From positions 1 through 43,502 of the forward strand of contig JAIXTY010000045.1 in NCBI GenBank assembly GCA_027483705.1: a DNA stretch of 43,502 nt, in the 5' to 3' direction. Of this stretch, positions 9,365 to 16,345 are shown piece by piece. A program made the position numbers and the translations under genes. The notes under the pieces are model-generated. The model ran no database searches. It worked only from the letters and a program-made list of their open reading frames with translations, and had not been told where the DNA came from. Numbering within the stretch: the first letter of the stretch is position 1; each line of letters opens with the position of its first letter. The DNA comes from Rubrivivax sp. (GTDB lineage: Bacteria > Pseudomonadota > Gammaproteobacteria > Burkholderiales > Burkholderiaceae_C).

Positions 9365-10845
9365 GGGAGGGTCCTTTCGGCATCGTTGGAGGAAACGGCC
9401 GCCAGACGGGCGGGCACGGCATCGGTGGCCTGGGTGCCGTAGCCACCGCCCAGCGCCCTGAAGAGCTGCACGGCGTCCAGCTGCTGCTGCAGCCGGCTCT
9501 CGGAAAGTGCCAGTTCGCCGGCCAGCACCGAGCGCTGCACGTCCAGCAGCGACAGCAGGTCGATCTGTCCCTCGCGCTGCAGCCGCAGGGCGTGCTGCAG
9601 CGAGCGCTGGCGGTGCGCCAGCGTCGCGGCCAGCGCCTGGGCGCGCTGCTGCTCCTGGGCCTGGGCCAGCAGGCTGTCTTCGACCTCCCGCACGGCCACC
9701 AGCACCGCCTGCTGCCAGCGCTGCAGCGCCTCGGCGGCGCGGGCCGACTGCGCCTGGATGCCGGCCTCGATGCGCCCGGCGTTGAAGATCGGCGCCGCCA
9801 GCGCCAGGGCCACATTGCCGTAGCGGGCAGCCGCGAGGTCGAGCGCATTGAGCTGCAGGTCCTGCCGGCCGGCCACGGCGCTGACGAACAGCTTGGGCCA
9901 CCACTGCGCGCGGGCCTCCTGACCGCGCAGCGACTCGGCCACGAACCGTGCCTCGGCCGCGCGCAGGTCGGGCCGGCGCTGCAGCAGTTCGCTCGGCTGG
10001 CCCGTGGCCACCACGCGCAGCGCGGGCCACGAGAAGCCGGAGGCCGCACTCACCGGCGGCGCCGAGGGGTTGGCACCGAGCAGCACCGCCAGCTGGCTCT
10101 GGCTCACGCCGGACAAGGTGCGCAGCGGCGGCAGCTGCGCCTCGAAGGCATCGGCCTCGGCGCGCGCGCGGTCCAGGTCGAAGGCGCTGGCCTGGCCTTC
10201 GCGCCAGCGGCTTTCCACGCGCTGCGCCGTCTCGCGCTGCGCGGCGGCCAGGGCACCGACGATGCGCAGCCGCTCCTCGGCACTGCGCCAGACGAAGTAC
10301 TGGCGCGCCACCTCGCTGGCCACCAGCAGCCGGGCGCCGGCCACGCCGTCGGCGGCGGCCCGTGCGTCGGCCGAGGCGGCGTCGCGCGCGGCACGCAGGC
10401 CGCCGGCGAGATCCACCTCCCACGACAGGTCGACTCCTAGCCGCAGCGAGCGGGTGTCCGGCAGGCCCTGCTTCACCGGCGCCGGCAGGCCCGTGCTGCT
10501 GCGCGCGGCGCTGGCCTGCACGCCCAGGGTGGGCATCAGGCGCGAGGCCTGCGCGTCCAGCCCGGCGCGCGCGGCCCGCACGCGCTGCAGCGCGGCGGCG
10601 ATGTCGTGGTTCTGCTGCAGCGCCTGGTCCACCAGCGCCGACAGCGTGGCGTCGCCGAAGCCGGCCCACCAGCGGGCATCGGCCGCTTCAGCCGCTTCGG
10701 CAGCCGCGGTCCCGGGGCCGGCCGCGCGGAAGGCCGGCGACAGCGGCACGGCCGGCTCGGGCGACGGCACCGGCGCCGTCGTGCAGCCGGCCAGCGGCAG
10801 GGCGGCGGCGAGAGGAAGGAACAGGGTCTTCATGGCATCACTCAT
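9361..10845 (-). CDS. NodT-family outer-membrane efflux lipoprotein (OMF)
   Basis: The product (490-494 residues) has a lipobox LPLAGC and the two repeated OMF domains with long amphipathic helices, including the hallmark segments NHDIAAALQRVRAARA, LLQRRPDLRAAEARF and the second-half PIFNAGRIEAGIQ. These are typical of NodT/OprM outer-membrane channels, which form trimers opening to the exterior. Two starts are possible: ATG at 10845 and an in-frame ATG at 10833 (MKTLFLPL), the second giving a more usual lipoprotein n-region with Cys17; neither has a strong ribosome site. It is the first gene of the efflux operon and is divergent from tetR, with the promoter and operator in the 10846-10910 gap. 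Its TGA overlaps the adaptor's GTG. Confidence 0.92.
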   Translation of the reverse strand: MSDAMKTLFLPLAAALPLAGCTTAPVPSPEPAVPLSPAFRAAGPGTAAAEAAEAADARWWAGFGDATLSALVDQALQQNHDIAAALQRVRAARAGLDAQASRLMPTLGVQASAARSSTGLPAPVKQGLPDTRSLRLGVDLSWEVDLAGGLRAARDAASADARAAADGVAGARLLVASEVARQYFVWRSAEERLRIVGALAAAQRETAQRVESRWREGQASAFDLDRARAEADAFEAQLPPLRTLSGVSQSQLAVLLGANPSAPPVSAASGFSWPALRVVATGQPSELLQRRPDLRAAEARFVAESLRGQEARAQWWPKLFVSAVAGRQDLQLNALDLAAARYGNVALALAAPIFNAGRIEAGIQAQSARAAEALQRWQQAVLVAVREVEDSLLAQAQEQQRAQALAATLAHRQRSLQHALRLQREGQIDLLSLLDVQRSVLAGELALSESRLQQQLDAVQLFRALGGGYGTQATDAVPARLAAVSSNDAERTLP

Positions 10846-10852
10846 TTACTAG

Positions 10853-10862
10853 ACTCATGAGT
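10853..10862. promoter_or_regulatory. Second small palindrome in the tetR/efflux gap
   Basis: ACTCATGAGT is a perfect 10-base palindrome near the predicted transcription start of the efflux operon. It may be a secondary operator or chance; there is no independent support. Confidence 0.25.
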
Positions 10863-10867
10863 ACAAC

Positions 10868-10896
10868 AATGTGCGTGGCATATTCTGTACTGTCAA
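10868..10896 (-). promoter_or_regulatory. Predicted sigma-70 promoter of the RND/MATE efflux operon
   Basis: Reading on the minus strand, a perfect -35 hexamer TTGACA (10896-10891) is followed after 17 bases by CACATT (10873-10868), a moderate -10. Transcription would start near 10861, giving a short leader to the NodT gene. The -35 lies inside the palindrome at 10886-10901, the expected arrangement for repression. Confidence 0.6.
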
Positions 10897-10901
10897 GTAC
10901 A
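10886..10901. promoter_or_regulatory. Probable TetR operator palindrome
   Basis: TGTACTGTCAAGTACA has perfect 6-base arms (TGTACT/AGTACA) around a 4-base centre. It covers the -35 of the efflux operon and lies just beside a TATTCT (10881-10886) that could be the tetR -10, so one bound dimer would silence both directions. Operators of TetR/AcrR repressors commonly lie like this. Assignment to the adjacent TetR is inference. Confidence 0.6.
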
Positions 10902-10910
10902 TTTATTCAG

Positions 10911-11573
10911 ATGAGCCGACGCCAGCCCACGAACCCCGCGCCCGCAGCCGCCGGCCCGCGCCGCGGCCGGCCGCGTGATCCCGAGCGCCTGCAGCGCATC
11001 CTCGACGCCGCGCGCGGCCACTTCTATGCCCACGGCTTCGAGCGGGCGAGCGTGGACGCCATCGCCGCCGACGCGGGGGTCTCCAAGATGACCCTCTACA
11101 GCCACTTCGGCTCGAAGGAAGGGCTGTTCGAGGCGGTGATCGGCAGCCGCACCGAAGGCGTGGTGGCCGAACGCAGCGGCGCCACGCCGCTGGACCCCAC
11201 CCAGCCCGAAGCCACGCTGATGGCCGTGGGCCAGCAGTTCCTGGCGCTGATGCGCGACGCGAACACGCTGGGCCAGCTCCGCACGATGTACGCGGCGGCC
11301 ATGACGCAGCCCGAGGCCTGCGCGGCCTTTCATCGCCAGGGTGCGGACCGGCTGGTGGGCGAACTCGCGGCCTACCTGCGTGCCGCCCACGCGGCCGGCG
11401 CGCTGCGGGTGCCGCAGCCGCGTGTCGCGGCCGACCTCTTTCTGGCCATGTTCCAGGGCGACGGCCACCTGCGCGGACTGCTGCGGCTGGACCTGCCCAC
11501 GCCGCGCGAGGACAAGGTGCAGCTGCGCGAGGCGGTGCGCGTGTTCATGGCGGCCTACGGCCCGCCGGACTGA
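10911..11573 (+). CDS. TetR/AcrR family transcriptional repressor of the efflux operon
   Basis: A 220-residue TetR protein. The start at 10911 is chosen because it places the basic arm GPRRGRPRDPERLQRILDAA directly before the helix-turn-helix (residues about 46-66, ASVDAIAADAGVSKMTLYSHF), and longer upstream frames would run through the operator and NodT. The C-terminal half (from about residue 110) has the AefR-like TetR_C pattern with LRTMYAAAMTQPEACAAFHRQG. It would bind the palindrome in the divergent gap and release DNA when a pump substrate binds. Its last 333 bases (11241-11573) occur again at 15154-15486 with about 96% identity; this copy is the intact one because only it has the DNA-binding domain. 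Confidence 0.93.
   Translation: MSRRQPTNPAPAAAGPRRGRPRDPERLQRILDAARGHFYAHGFERASVDAIAADAGVSKMTLYSHFGSKEGLFEAVIGSRTEGVVAERSGATPLDPTQPEATLMAVGQQFLALMRDANTLGQLRTMYAAAMTQPEACAAFHRQGADRLVGELAAYLRAAHAAGALRVPQPRVAADLFLAMFQGDGHLRGLLRLDLPTPREDKVQLREAVRVFMAAYGPPD
11241..11573 (+). repeat. Left copy of the 333-bp direct repeat (tetR 3' end)
   Basis: Together with 15154-15486 this forms same-orientation repeats enclosing a 3.6-kb segment with the response regulator, kinase and serine hydrolase. The high identity ends exactly at the shared TGA; beyond it the two loci are alignable only through the older 167-bp elements A and B. Confidence 0.85.
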
Positions 11574-11637
11574 ACGGACATGGCGACTCGGGGCACGTGC
11601 GGCATTCGATGACGCGATGGAACGAGCAGACATGCAG

Positions 11638-11804
11638 GACTCCGAAGGCAGGGCCTGCAGGCAGACCCTGATGGCTTGGACACCCCGCAGGGCCCGGCTG
11701 TGACCAGCGGCCTCGGCTCAGCCCTGCATGAAGCGCATCGTCCGCGGCTGGGCCGCCTCTGCCATCGGCACATGGGTGACCCTGAGGGTCCGTCGTTCGG
11801 CAGA
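11638..11804 (+). repeat. Interspersed 167-bp element, copy A
   Basis: This stretch is homologous to 15536-15702 (copy B, same length, about three quarters identical by eye) and to 24661-24825 (copy C, 165 bp, more distant). All begin with GACTCCG, contain TTGGACACC or CTGGACACC near the middle, and end in a TCTGTCG..CGACAGA-like palindrome; here it is decayed (TCCGTCGTTCGGCAGA, 11789-11804). It contains a hairpin at 11649-11670 with 9-base arms. It occupies most of the 11574-11909 non-coding gap between tetR and the response regulator. No protein coding is evident. Family and function unknown. Confidence 0.7.
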
Positions 11805-11817
11805 GCGAGCGCTCTGC
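11800..11817. repeat. Stem-loop at the end of element A
   Basis: GCAGAGC and GCTCTGC form perfect 7-base arms around GAGC. There is no T-tract, so it is not a classical terminator in either direction. Confidence 0.35.
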
Positions 11818-11868
11818 CCTCCACGCCACCCGCGCATCGCGTGCACAGGATCTCCACACTCCTGCCTA

Positions 11869-11899
11869 CACTGGCGGATCCCTCACCCAACCGCCAGTG
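11869..11899. promoter_or_regulatory. Perfect 9-bp inverted repeat over the response-regulator promoter/leader
   Basis: CACTGGCGG and CCGCCAGTG are separated by 13 bases. A -10-like TACACT (11867-11872) overlaps the first arm, and the second arm ends 10 bases before the GTG at 11910. Either an operator for autoregulation or an mRNA hairpin next to the start codon would fit. Confidence 0.45.
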
Positions 11900-11909
11900 C
11901 CCTTCGCTC

Positions 11910-12608
11910 GTGGACAACGCGCTCATCCTCATCGTCGAAGACGAGCCGCAGATCGCCGACATCCTGGCGGCCTACTTCGCCCGCGAGGGCTTTCGCACGG
12001 TGACCGCCGGCGACGGCGACCTGGCCTTGCAGCACCACCAGATGCTGCAACCCGACCTGGTGGTGCTGGACGTGAAGCTGCCCCGCCGCGATGGTTTCGA
12101 GGTGCTGGCCGCGTTGCGCACGCGTGGCACGACACCGGTGATCATGGCGAGCGCGATGGGCGAGGATCTGGACAAGCTCAGCGCCCTGCGCATCGGGGCC
12201 GACGACTATGTGGTCAAGCCTTTCAACCCGGTGGAGGTCGTCGCGCGCGCCAAGGCCGTCCTGCGCCGCACCCGGGGCGGGGGCACGGAGGGGGCCTTGC
12301 TTCGCGTCGCCGGCCTCACCATCGATACCAGCGCGCACACTGCCAGCTTGCAGGGGGGCGATGGCCCAGGCCAGGCGCTGAACCTCACACTGACCGAATT
12401 CCGCTTGCTGAGCGTGATGGCGCGCAGCCCGCACAAGGCCTTCAGCCGCGCCGAGTTGCTGGATGCCTGCCTGCCGCCCGAGGGCGAAGCCCTCGAACGC
12501 ACGGTGGACAGCCACGTGTCCAAGTTGCGCAGGAAGCTCGAAGCCGCAGGCGGCCCGGGCTGGCTGGAAGGCGTGCGCGGCGTGGGCTACCGGCTGAAGG
12601 CCACGTGA
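11910..12608 (+). CDS. OmpR/BaeR-like response regulator
   Basis: A 232-residue OmpR-family regulator. The receiver domain spans residues 1-120 with the acidic pocket (E10-D11), phospho-acceptor D54 (LVVLD) and the conserved Lys in YVVKPF. A winged-helix DNA-binding domain follows, including LTEFRLLSVMARSP and the recognition region RTVDSHVSKLRRKL, ending GVRGVGYRLK. The start GTG at 11910 (VDNALILIVEDE) gives a normal N-terminus; the frame is open further upstream but would extend through the inverted repeat. The closest textbook resemblance is BaeR. It is followed 34 bases later by its sensor kinase. Codon choice is clearly less G/C-ending than in the flanking efflux genes, consistent with a transferred module. 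Confidence 0.92.
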   Translation: MDNALILIVEDEPQIADILAAYFAREGFRTVTAGDGDLALQHHQMLQPDLVVLDVKLPRRDGFEVLAALRTRGTTPVIMASAMGEDLDKLSALRIGADDYVVKPFNPVEVVARAKAVLRRTRGGGTEGALLRVAGLTIDTSAHTASLQGGDGPGQALNLTLTEFRLLSVMARSPHKAFSRAELLDACLPPEGEALERTVDSHVSKLRRKLEAAGGPGWLEGVRGVGYRLKAT

Positions 12609-12642
12609 GCGGCTCACACGGCCACGCCCGGAGGGAACTGCC

Positions 12643-13794
12643 ATGAAGGCTCGCCGTCTGCGCACCCAGCTGATGCTGGGCATGCTGGTCTACTTCTTTG
12701 GCGCCTTCGGCTTCATCTATGGCGGCGCGCGAACACTGGATGCGTGGCTGACATCGCGCTACCTGGAGAGCCTGCCGGCGGCGGCACAGCGCGCCGGGCG
12801 CGATCTTGAAGCGATGCGCGTGCCCGACCTGGCGGACCTCCGGGTGCTCAAGGAAGCCTCCGAGGCCGCCAACGCGCAGGGGCAGTTCTACAGCGATCTG
12901 GGCCTGGGTGTGTTGACGGTCCTGGCGGCTTGCGTGGCGTTGGGATTGGCCATGGGTGTGGGCCATCGGCTGGCGCGGCCGATCGAGCACGTGGCCCAGG
13001 CCTCACGCCGCATGGCCCAGGGCGACCTCCAAGCGAGGGCCGAGCCGGGTCGCGGCAGCAGCCTGGAACTTCGCAACCTGGTCGACGACTTCAACCGCAT
13101 GGCCGACAGCCTGGCCGAATCGCGGCGTGAGTTGAAGGAGTCGACCGCTGCGATCGCACACGAACTGCGCACACCGCTCACCATCCTGCGCGGGCGGCTG
13201 CAAGGCATCCACGATGGCGTGTTCGCCAGCGGCCCGGCCGAGATCACGGCACTCATCCAGCAAGTCGATTCCCTCAGCCGCGTGGTCGAAGACCTGCGCG
13301 TCGTCAGCCTGGCCGATGCGGCTGGCCTGGCGTTGGAACGTCAGCCGGTGGAACTGGCCACCGAAGTGGAGAAGCTGCTCCCGGTGATCGAACCCGACCT
13401 GCATGCACTGGGCATGCGGCTGGAACTGGACTTGCGGCCGGCGCAGGTCCATGCGGACCCGCAGCGCCTGCGGCAGCTCCTGGTCTGCCTCCTGGACAAC
13501 GCGCGCCGCTACGCCAGCGAAGGTGGCGTGGTGCGGATCGAAACCCTCACATCGGGCGGCGCCGGTGTGCTGCGCGTGCTCGATCGTGGCGCCGGCTTCC
13601 CGCCCGGTAGCGCTGAACGGGCCTTCGAACGCTTCTGGCGCAGCGAGGCGTCGCGATCGCGCCAGACCGGAGGCAGCGGCCTGGGCCTGAGCGTGGTCCG
13701 CGCCATCGCCCACGCCCACGGTGGGGAGGCCCACGCGGCCAATCGGCCCGATGGGGGCGCGCTGCTGGAAGTGCGGCTGCCGGCGTCTTCCTGA
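12643..13794 (+). CDS. BaeS-like sensor histidine kinase
   Basis: A 383-residue inner-membrane kinase: helix 1 at about residues 9-27, a short periplasmic loop of roughly 55 residues, helix 2 at about 87-107, a HAMP linker, then the HisKA H-box with phospho-acceptor His173 (IAHELRTPL), N-box (LLDNARRYA), and G boxes (DRGAGFPPG, GGSGLGLSVV). The small periplasmic loop suggests the signal is sensed in or near the membrane. It pairs with the regulator immediately upstream. In its first 57 codons 12 end in A or T, against 5 in tetR and 3 in the regulator at 39184, so its base composition differs visibly from its surroundings. Confidence 0.92.
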   Translation: MKARRLRTQLMLGMLVYFFGAFGFIYGGARTLDAWLTSRYLESLPAAAQRAGRDLEAMRVPDLADLRVLKEASEAANAQGQFYSDLGLGVLTVLAACVALGLAMGVGHRLARPIEHVAQASRRMAQGDLQARAEPGRGSSLELRNLVDDFNRMADSLAESRRELKESTAAIAHELRTPLTILRGRLQGIHDGVFASGPAEITALIQQVDSLSRVVEDLRVVSLADAAGLALERQPVELATEVEKLLPVIEPDLHALGMRLELDLRPAQVHADPQRLRQLLVCLLDNARRYASEGGVVRIETLTSGGAGVLRVLDRGAGFPPGSAERAFERFWRSEASRSRQTGGSGLGLSVVRAIAHAHGGEAHAANRPDGGALLEVRLPASS

Positions 13795-13939
13795 GGCGAT
13801 GGCCTGCGTGGCCTGCAGCGCCTCCACAAAGTCTCCATCCAGGGTGCACCGGACGTGCATCGGTCGATTCCACAGTGATGGTCAGTTGTTCCGGGGCCGG
13901 CATCCGCCGCGCCCGCACAGCACCTCACCAGGAAGACCG

Positions 13940-15163
13940 ATGACACACCACCACTCTCCGGCCCCGTCCCGAATCAACCGGCGCCAGCTGCTCGCGCTGG
14001 CGCTCGGCAGCGCGGCACTGACCGCCTGCGGCGGGGGCGCTTCCGACAACGAAGACGCAGCCATCCGCGCTCGGCGCCAGGCCCTGCTCGATCGAACGGC
14101 TCGCACCGCGGTGGCAGCCGGTCTTGTGTCGGCCAGCCTGCGCTATGCCGATAGGCCATCCAGCAGCACGGCCGTGGCCGGCCTGCGCGAAAGGGGCGCG
14201 GCGGCCACCACGCGCATCGACGACTGGCTGCGCATCGGGTCTGCCTCCAAGGCCATGACCGCCTGCATGGCGGCCCTGCTGGTGGAGCACGGCCACCTGA
14301 GCTGGACGCTCAGCCTGGCCGACGCCCTGCCCGAACTGGCCGCCGGCATGCGGCCGGAGTTCCGGACCGTGACGGTGGAGCAACTGCTGGCGCATCGCGG
14401 CGGCCTGATCGCGATGAACAACGAGGCCGATGTCGGCCTGTTCCTGGCGTTCCTCGCCACGCAGACCGAGCCCTTGCCCGACACCTTCGAGGGCCGTCGC
14501 CGCTTCGCGGCGGCCTGGGCGCTGGCGCAGGCCCAGCCTGGTGTGACCCCGGGCCGGGACTTTCAGTACTCCAACGTTGACTACATGCTGGTCGGCATGA
14601 TCCTGGAAGCCCGCAGCGGCAAGCGTTTCGCTGCCTTGTTCGACGAGCTGATCGTCTCCATGGTCGGCCCCGGCGTGAGCCTCGGCCTGCCGGCCGCTGC
14701 GGGCCCGGCCCGGCAGCGCGGGCATGTGGGCGCGCTGGGTGCGGTGCAGGTCTTCGAGGGCTACTCGCCCGAATTGCAGGTGTGGCAGGACGTGCTCAAC
14801 CAGGCCTCGGGCGGCGTGTTCGCCACCGTCAGCGGCTACGCGAAGTGGCAGCAACTGCACCAGCAGGCCCTGGGCGGCGAGCGCACCGCACTGCCCGCAA
14901 GCTACGTGCAGGGTCTTCGCACCAGCGTCGACGGCTATGCGCTGGGCTGGGAGGTCGGCGCCCTGCCCGACGCCTTCAGGCAGAAGGTCTGCCTGTTCCA
15001 CTCGGGCATCGTCGAAGGCTTCAGCGCCTACAGCGTGATCGCCCTGGACGGCCAGTTCGCCATCGCGGCCTTCACGAACACCGAAGGCCAAGGCGCCGAT
15101 GCCGACTGGGTGCTGCGGCTGCTGATCGGGGCGATCGTCGACCTGCAGGCGGGCTGGGGCTGA
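13940..15163 (+). CDS. Serine hydrolase of the class C beta-lactamase/esterase family, Tat-type lipoprotein
   Basis: The 407-residue product starts at the ATG preceded by AGGAAG at good spacing. Its N-terminus has a twin-arginine (NRRQLLALALG) and a lipobox (LTAC), so it is probably exported folded and lipid-anchored. The active-site motifs of the beta-lactamase-related family are present: S101-A-S-K104 (nucleophile and base), Y210-S-N212, and H354-S-G356 in place of KTG. The HxG variant is common in esterases and D-aminopeptidases, so hydrolysis of an ester or peptide is as likely as beta-lactam resistance. It follows the BaeRS-like pair, which may control it. Its TGA stop lies within the repeated tetR-derived block, so the natural C-terminus could have been altered by that event. 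Confidence 0.85.
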   Translation: MTHHHSPAPSRINRRQLLALALGSAALTACGGGASDNEDAAIRARRQALLDRTARTAVAAGLVSASLRYADRPSSSTAVAGLRERGAAATTRIDDWLRIGSASKAMTACMAALLVEHGHLSWTLSLADALPELAAGMRPEFRTVTVEQLLAHRGGLIAMNNEADVGLFLAFLATQTEPLPDTFEGRRRFAAAWALAQAQPGVTPGRDFQYSNVDYMLVGMILEARSGKRFAALFDELIVSMVGPGVSLGLPAAAGPARQRGHVGALGAVQVFEGYSPELQVWQDVLNQASGGVFATVSGYAKWQQLHQQALGGERTALPASYVQGLRTSVDGYALGWEVGALPDAFRQKVCLFHSGIVEGFSAYSVIALDGQFAIAAFTNTEGQGADADWVLRLLIGAIVDLQAGWG

Positions 15164-15486
15164 TGCGCGACGCGAACACGCTGGGCCAGTTCCGCACGAT
15201 GTACGCGGCGGCCACGACGCAGCCCGAGGCCTGCGCGGCCTTTCATCGCCAGGGTGCGGACCGGCTGGTGGGCGAACTCGCGGCCTACCTGCGTGCCGCC
15301 CACGCGGCCGGCATGCTGCGGGTGCCGCAGCCGCGTGTGGCGGCCGACCTTTTTCTGGCCGTTTTCCTGGGCGACGGCCACCTGCGCGGACTGCTGCGGC
15401 TGGACCTGCCCACGCCGCGCGAGGACAAGGCGCAGCTGCGCGAGGCGGTGCGCGTGTTCATGGCGGCCTACGGGCCACCGGGCTGA
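15154..15486 (+). repeat. Right copy of the 333-bp direct repeat
   Basis: About 96% identical to 11241-11573. The left junction falls within the last codons of the serine hydrolase gene (CTGGGGCTGATG versus CTGGCGCTGATG in tetR), so the hydrolase stop codon is supplied by repeat sequence. Confidence 0.85.
15163..15486 (+). pseudogene. Duplicated tetR 3' fragment (C-terminal ligand-domain remnant)
   Basis: This frame encodes 107 residues matching the last part of the TetR at 10911-11573 with seven replacements. At DNA level the repeated block (15154-15486 versus 11241-11573) shows about 14 differences in 333 bases. No DNA-binding domain is present. In the coding part seven codons change the amino acid and only five changes are silent, which suggests little purifying selection. 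An ATG overlaps the stop of the serine hydrolase (TGATG), so it could still be translated as a small protein, for example a heterodimer-forming decoy of the TetR. The simplest reading is a pseudogene made by segmental duplication. Confidence 0.85.
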
Positions 15487-15535
15487 ATGGGCCTGGGGCC
15501 CCGCCGTTCAGGCGTTCGAGCGAGCGGGCATTGCA

Positions 15536-15702
15536 GACTCCGGGTGTCGGGCCCCTGCGCAGGGCCTGAGGACCTGGACACCACGCAGGGCCTGGCTGTG
15601 ACCACCGGTCTGGGCTCAGCCCCGCGTGAGACGCATCGTCGACCGATGGGCCGCGGCCGACATCGGCACGCAGGCATCCGTTCGGGTCTGTCGTCGGGCA
15701 GA
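15536..15702 (+). repeat. Interspersed 167-bp element, copy B
   Basis: Same length as copy A (11638-11804) and clearly homologous, from GACTCCG to the decayed palindrome TCTGTCGTCGGGCAGA (15687-15702). Its hairpin (CCCTGCGCAGGG core at 15553-15564) differs in sequence from that of copy A but keeps pairing, a hint of structural conservation. It lies in the 15487-15839 gap. The remaining bases, 15703-15839, hold only the ribosome site of the next gene. Confidence 0.7.
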
Positions 15703-15839
15703 GGCGGCGGACGGCCCATCGGCGTGCCGCGGGCGGCCGCTGCTCCGGCGCATCGGCGCCTGAGGAATTGCGTGTCCGGATGCGGCGAGCGGCGCGGGCT
15801 GCCAGGCCGCAGGATGGGGGCTCTTGTTCAGGAGCTCAC

Positions 15840-16313
15840 ATGCCCATCGGTTTCCAGATGGTCGGCATCGACCACGCGCCGTTCCAGCCGCTCTTCGACT
15901 GGCCCGATGGGCGGCTGGCCGACATCGGGGCGCGGCGGTGCTTCGCCGACGAGAGCCCGGGCTATCCGTGCCGGATCAGCCTCGAGGAGGCGCAGCGCGG
16001 GGATGAACTGCTGCTCCTGCCCTATCAGCACCAGCCGGCCCTGTCACCCTATCGCGCCTCGGGCCCGATCTACGTTCGCCGCGGCGTCGAGCAGCGGCGG
16101 CTGCCAGTGGGTGTCGTCCCCGGCATCGTCTCGAGCCGGCTCATGTCGGTGCGCGCCTACGATTCGGCGCACATGATCGTCGACGCGAGCGTCTGCGAAG
16201 GACAGGCCGTCGCCGAGGTGATCGGCGCGGCCTTCGCGCGGGACGACGTGGCCTACATCCACCTGCACAACGCCAAGCGCGGCTGCTTCGCGTGCCAGGT
16301 GATCAGGGCTTGA
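15840..16313 (+). CDS. DUF1203 family protein
   Basis: A 157-residue cytosolic protein. It matches the DUF1203 pattern from end to end: FQMVGIDHAPFQPLFD at the start, RCFADESPGYPCRISLEEA, the ELLLLPYQHQPALSPYRASGPIYVR core, and the C-terminal YIHLHNAKRGCFACQVIRA. The family is widespread in proteobacteria and has no established function; the conserved Cys in PCR and the final CFAC are noteworthy as possible redox or metal residues. The ATG at 15840 is preceded by GGAG at suitable distance. It stands alone, downstream of element B and convergent with a LysR gene. Confidence 0.85.
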   Translation: MPIGFQMVGIDHAPFQPLFDWPDGRLADIGARRCFADESPGYPCRISLEEAQRGDELLLLPYQHQPALSPYRASGPIYVRRGVEQRRLPVGVVPGIVSSRLMSVRAYDSAHMIVDASVCEGQAVAEVIGAAFARDDVAYIHLHNAKRGCFACQVIRA

Positions 16314-16345
16314 GCCGTGCCGTCGCCTGTGGCTGACAGCAGGCC

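Noticed and set aside
5115..10049. Very long minus-strand frame of 1644 codons across three efflux genes
   Set aside because: The upstream part is an Arg/Pro/Ala-rich shadow of the adaptor and NodT genes; only the last 1038 codons show RND motifs, starting at the ATG overlapping the adaptor stop.
10853..10862. ATGAAG/CTTCAT single hexamers at many gene starts taken as OmpR sites
   Set aside because: ATGAAG is simply a Met-Lys start in several genes; only pairs at 11-base spacing in intergenic DNA were kept.
11241..15486. Composite transposon or insertion sequence explanation for the direct repeats
   Set aside because: The repeats are part of a regulator gene, carry no transposase or terminal inverted repeats, and no target-site duplication was seen.
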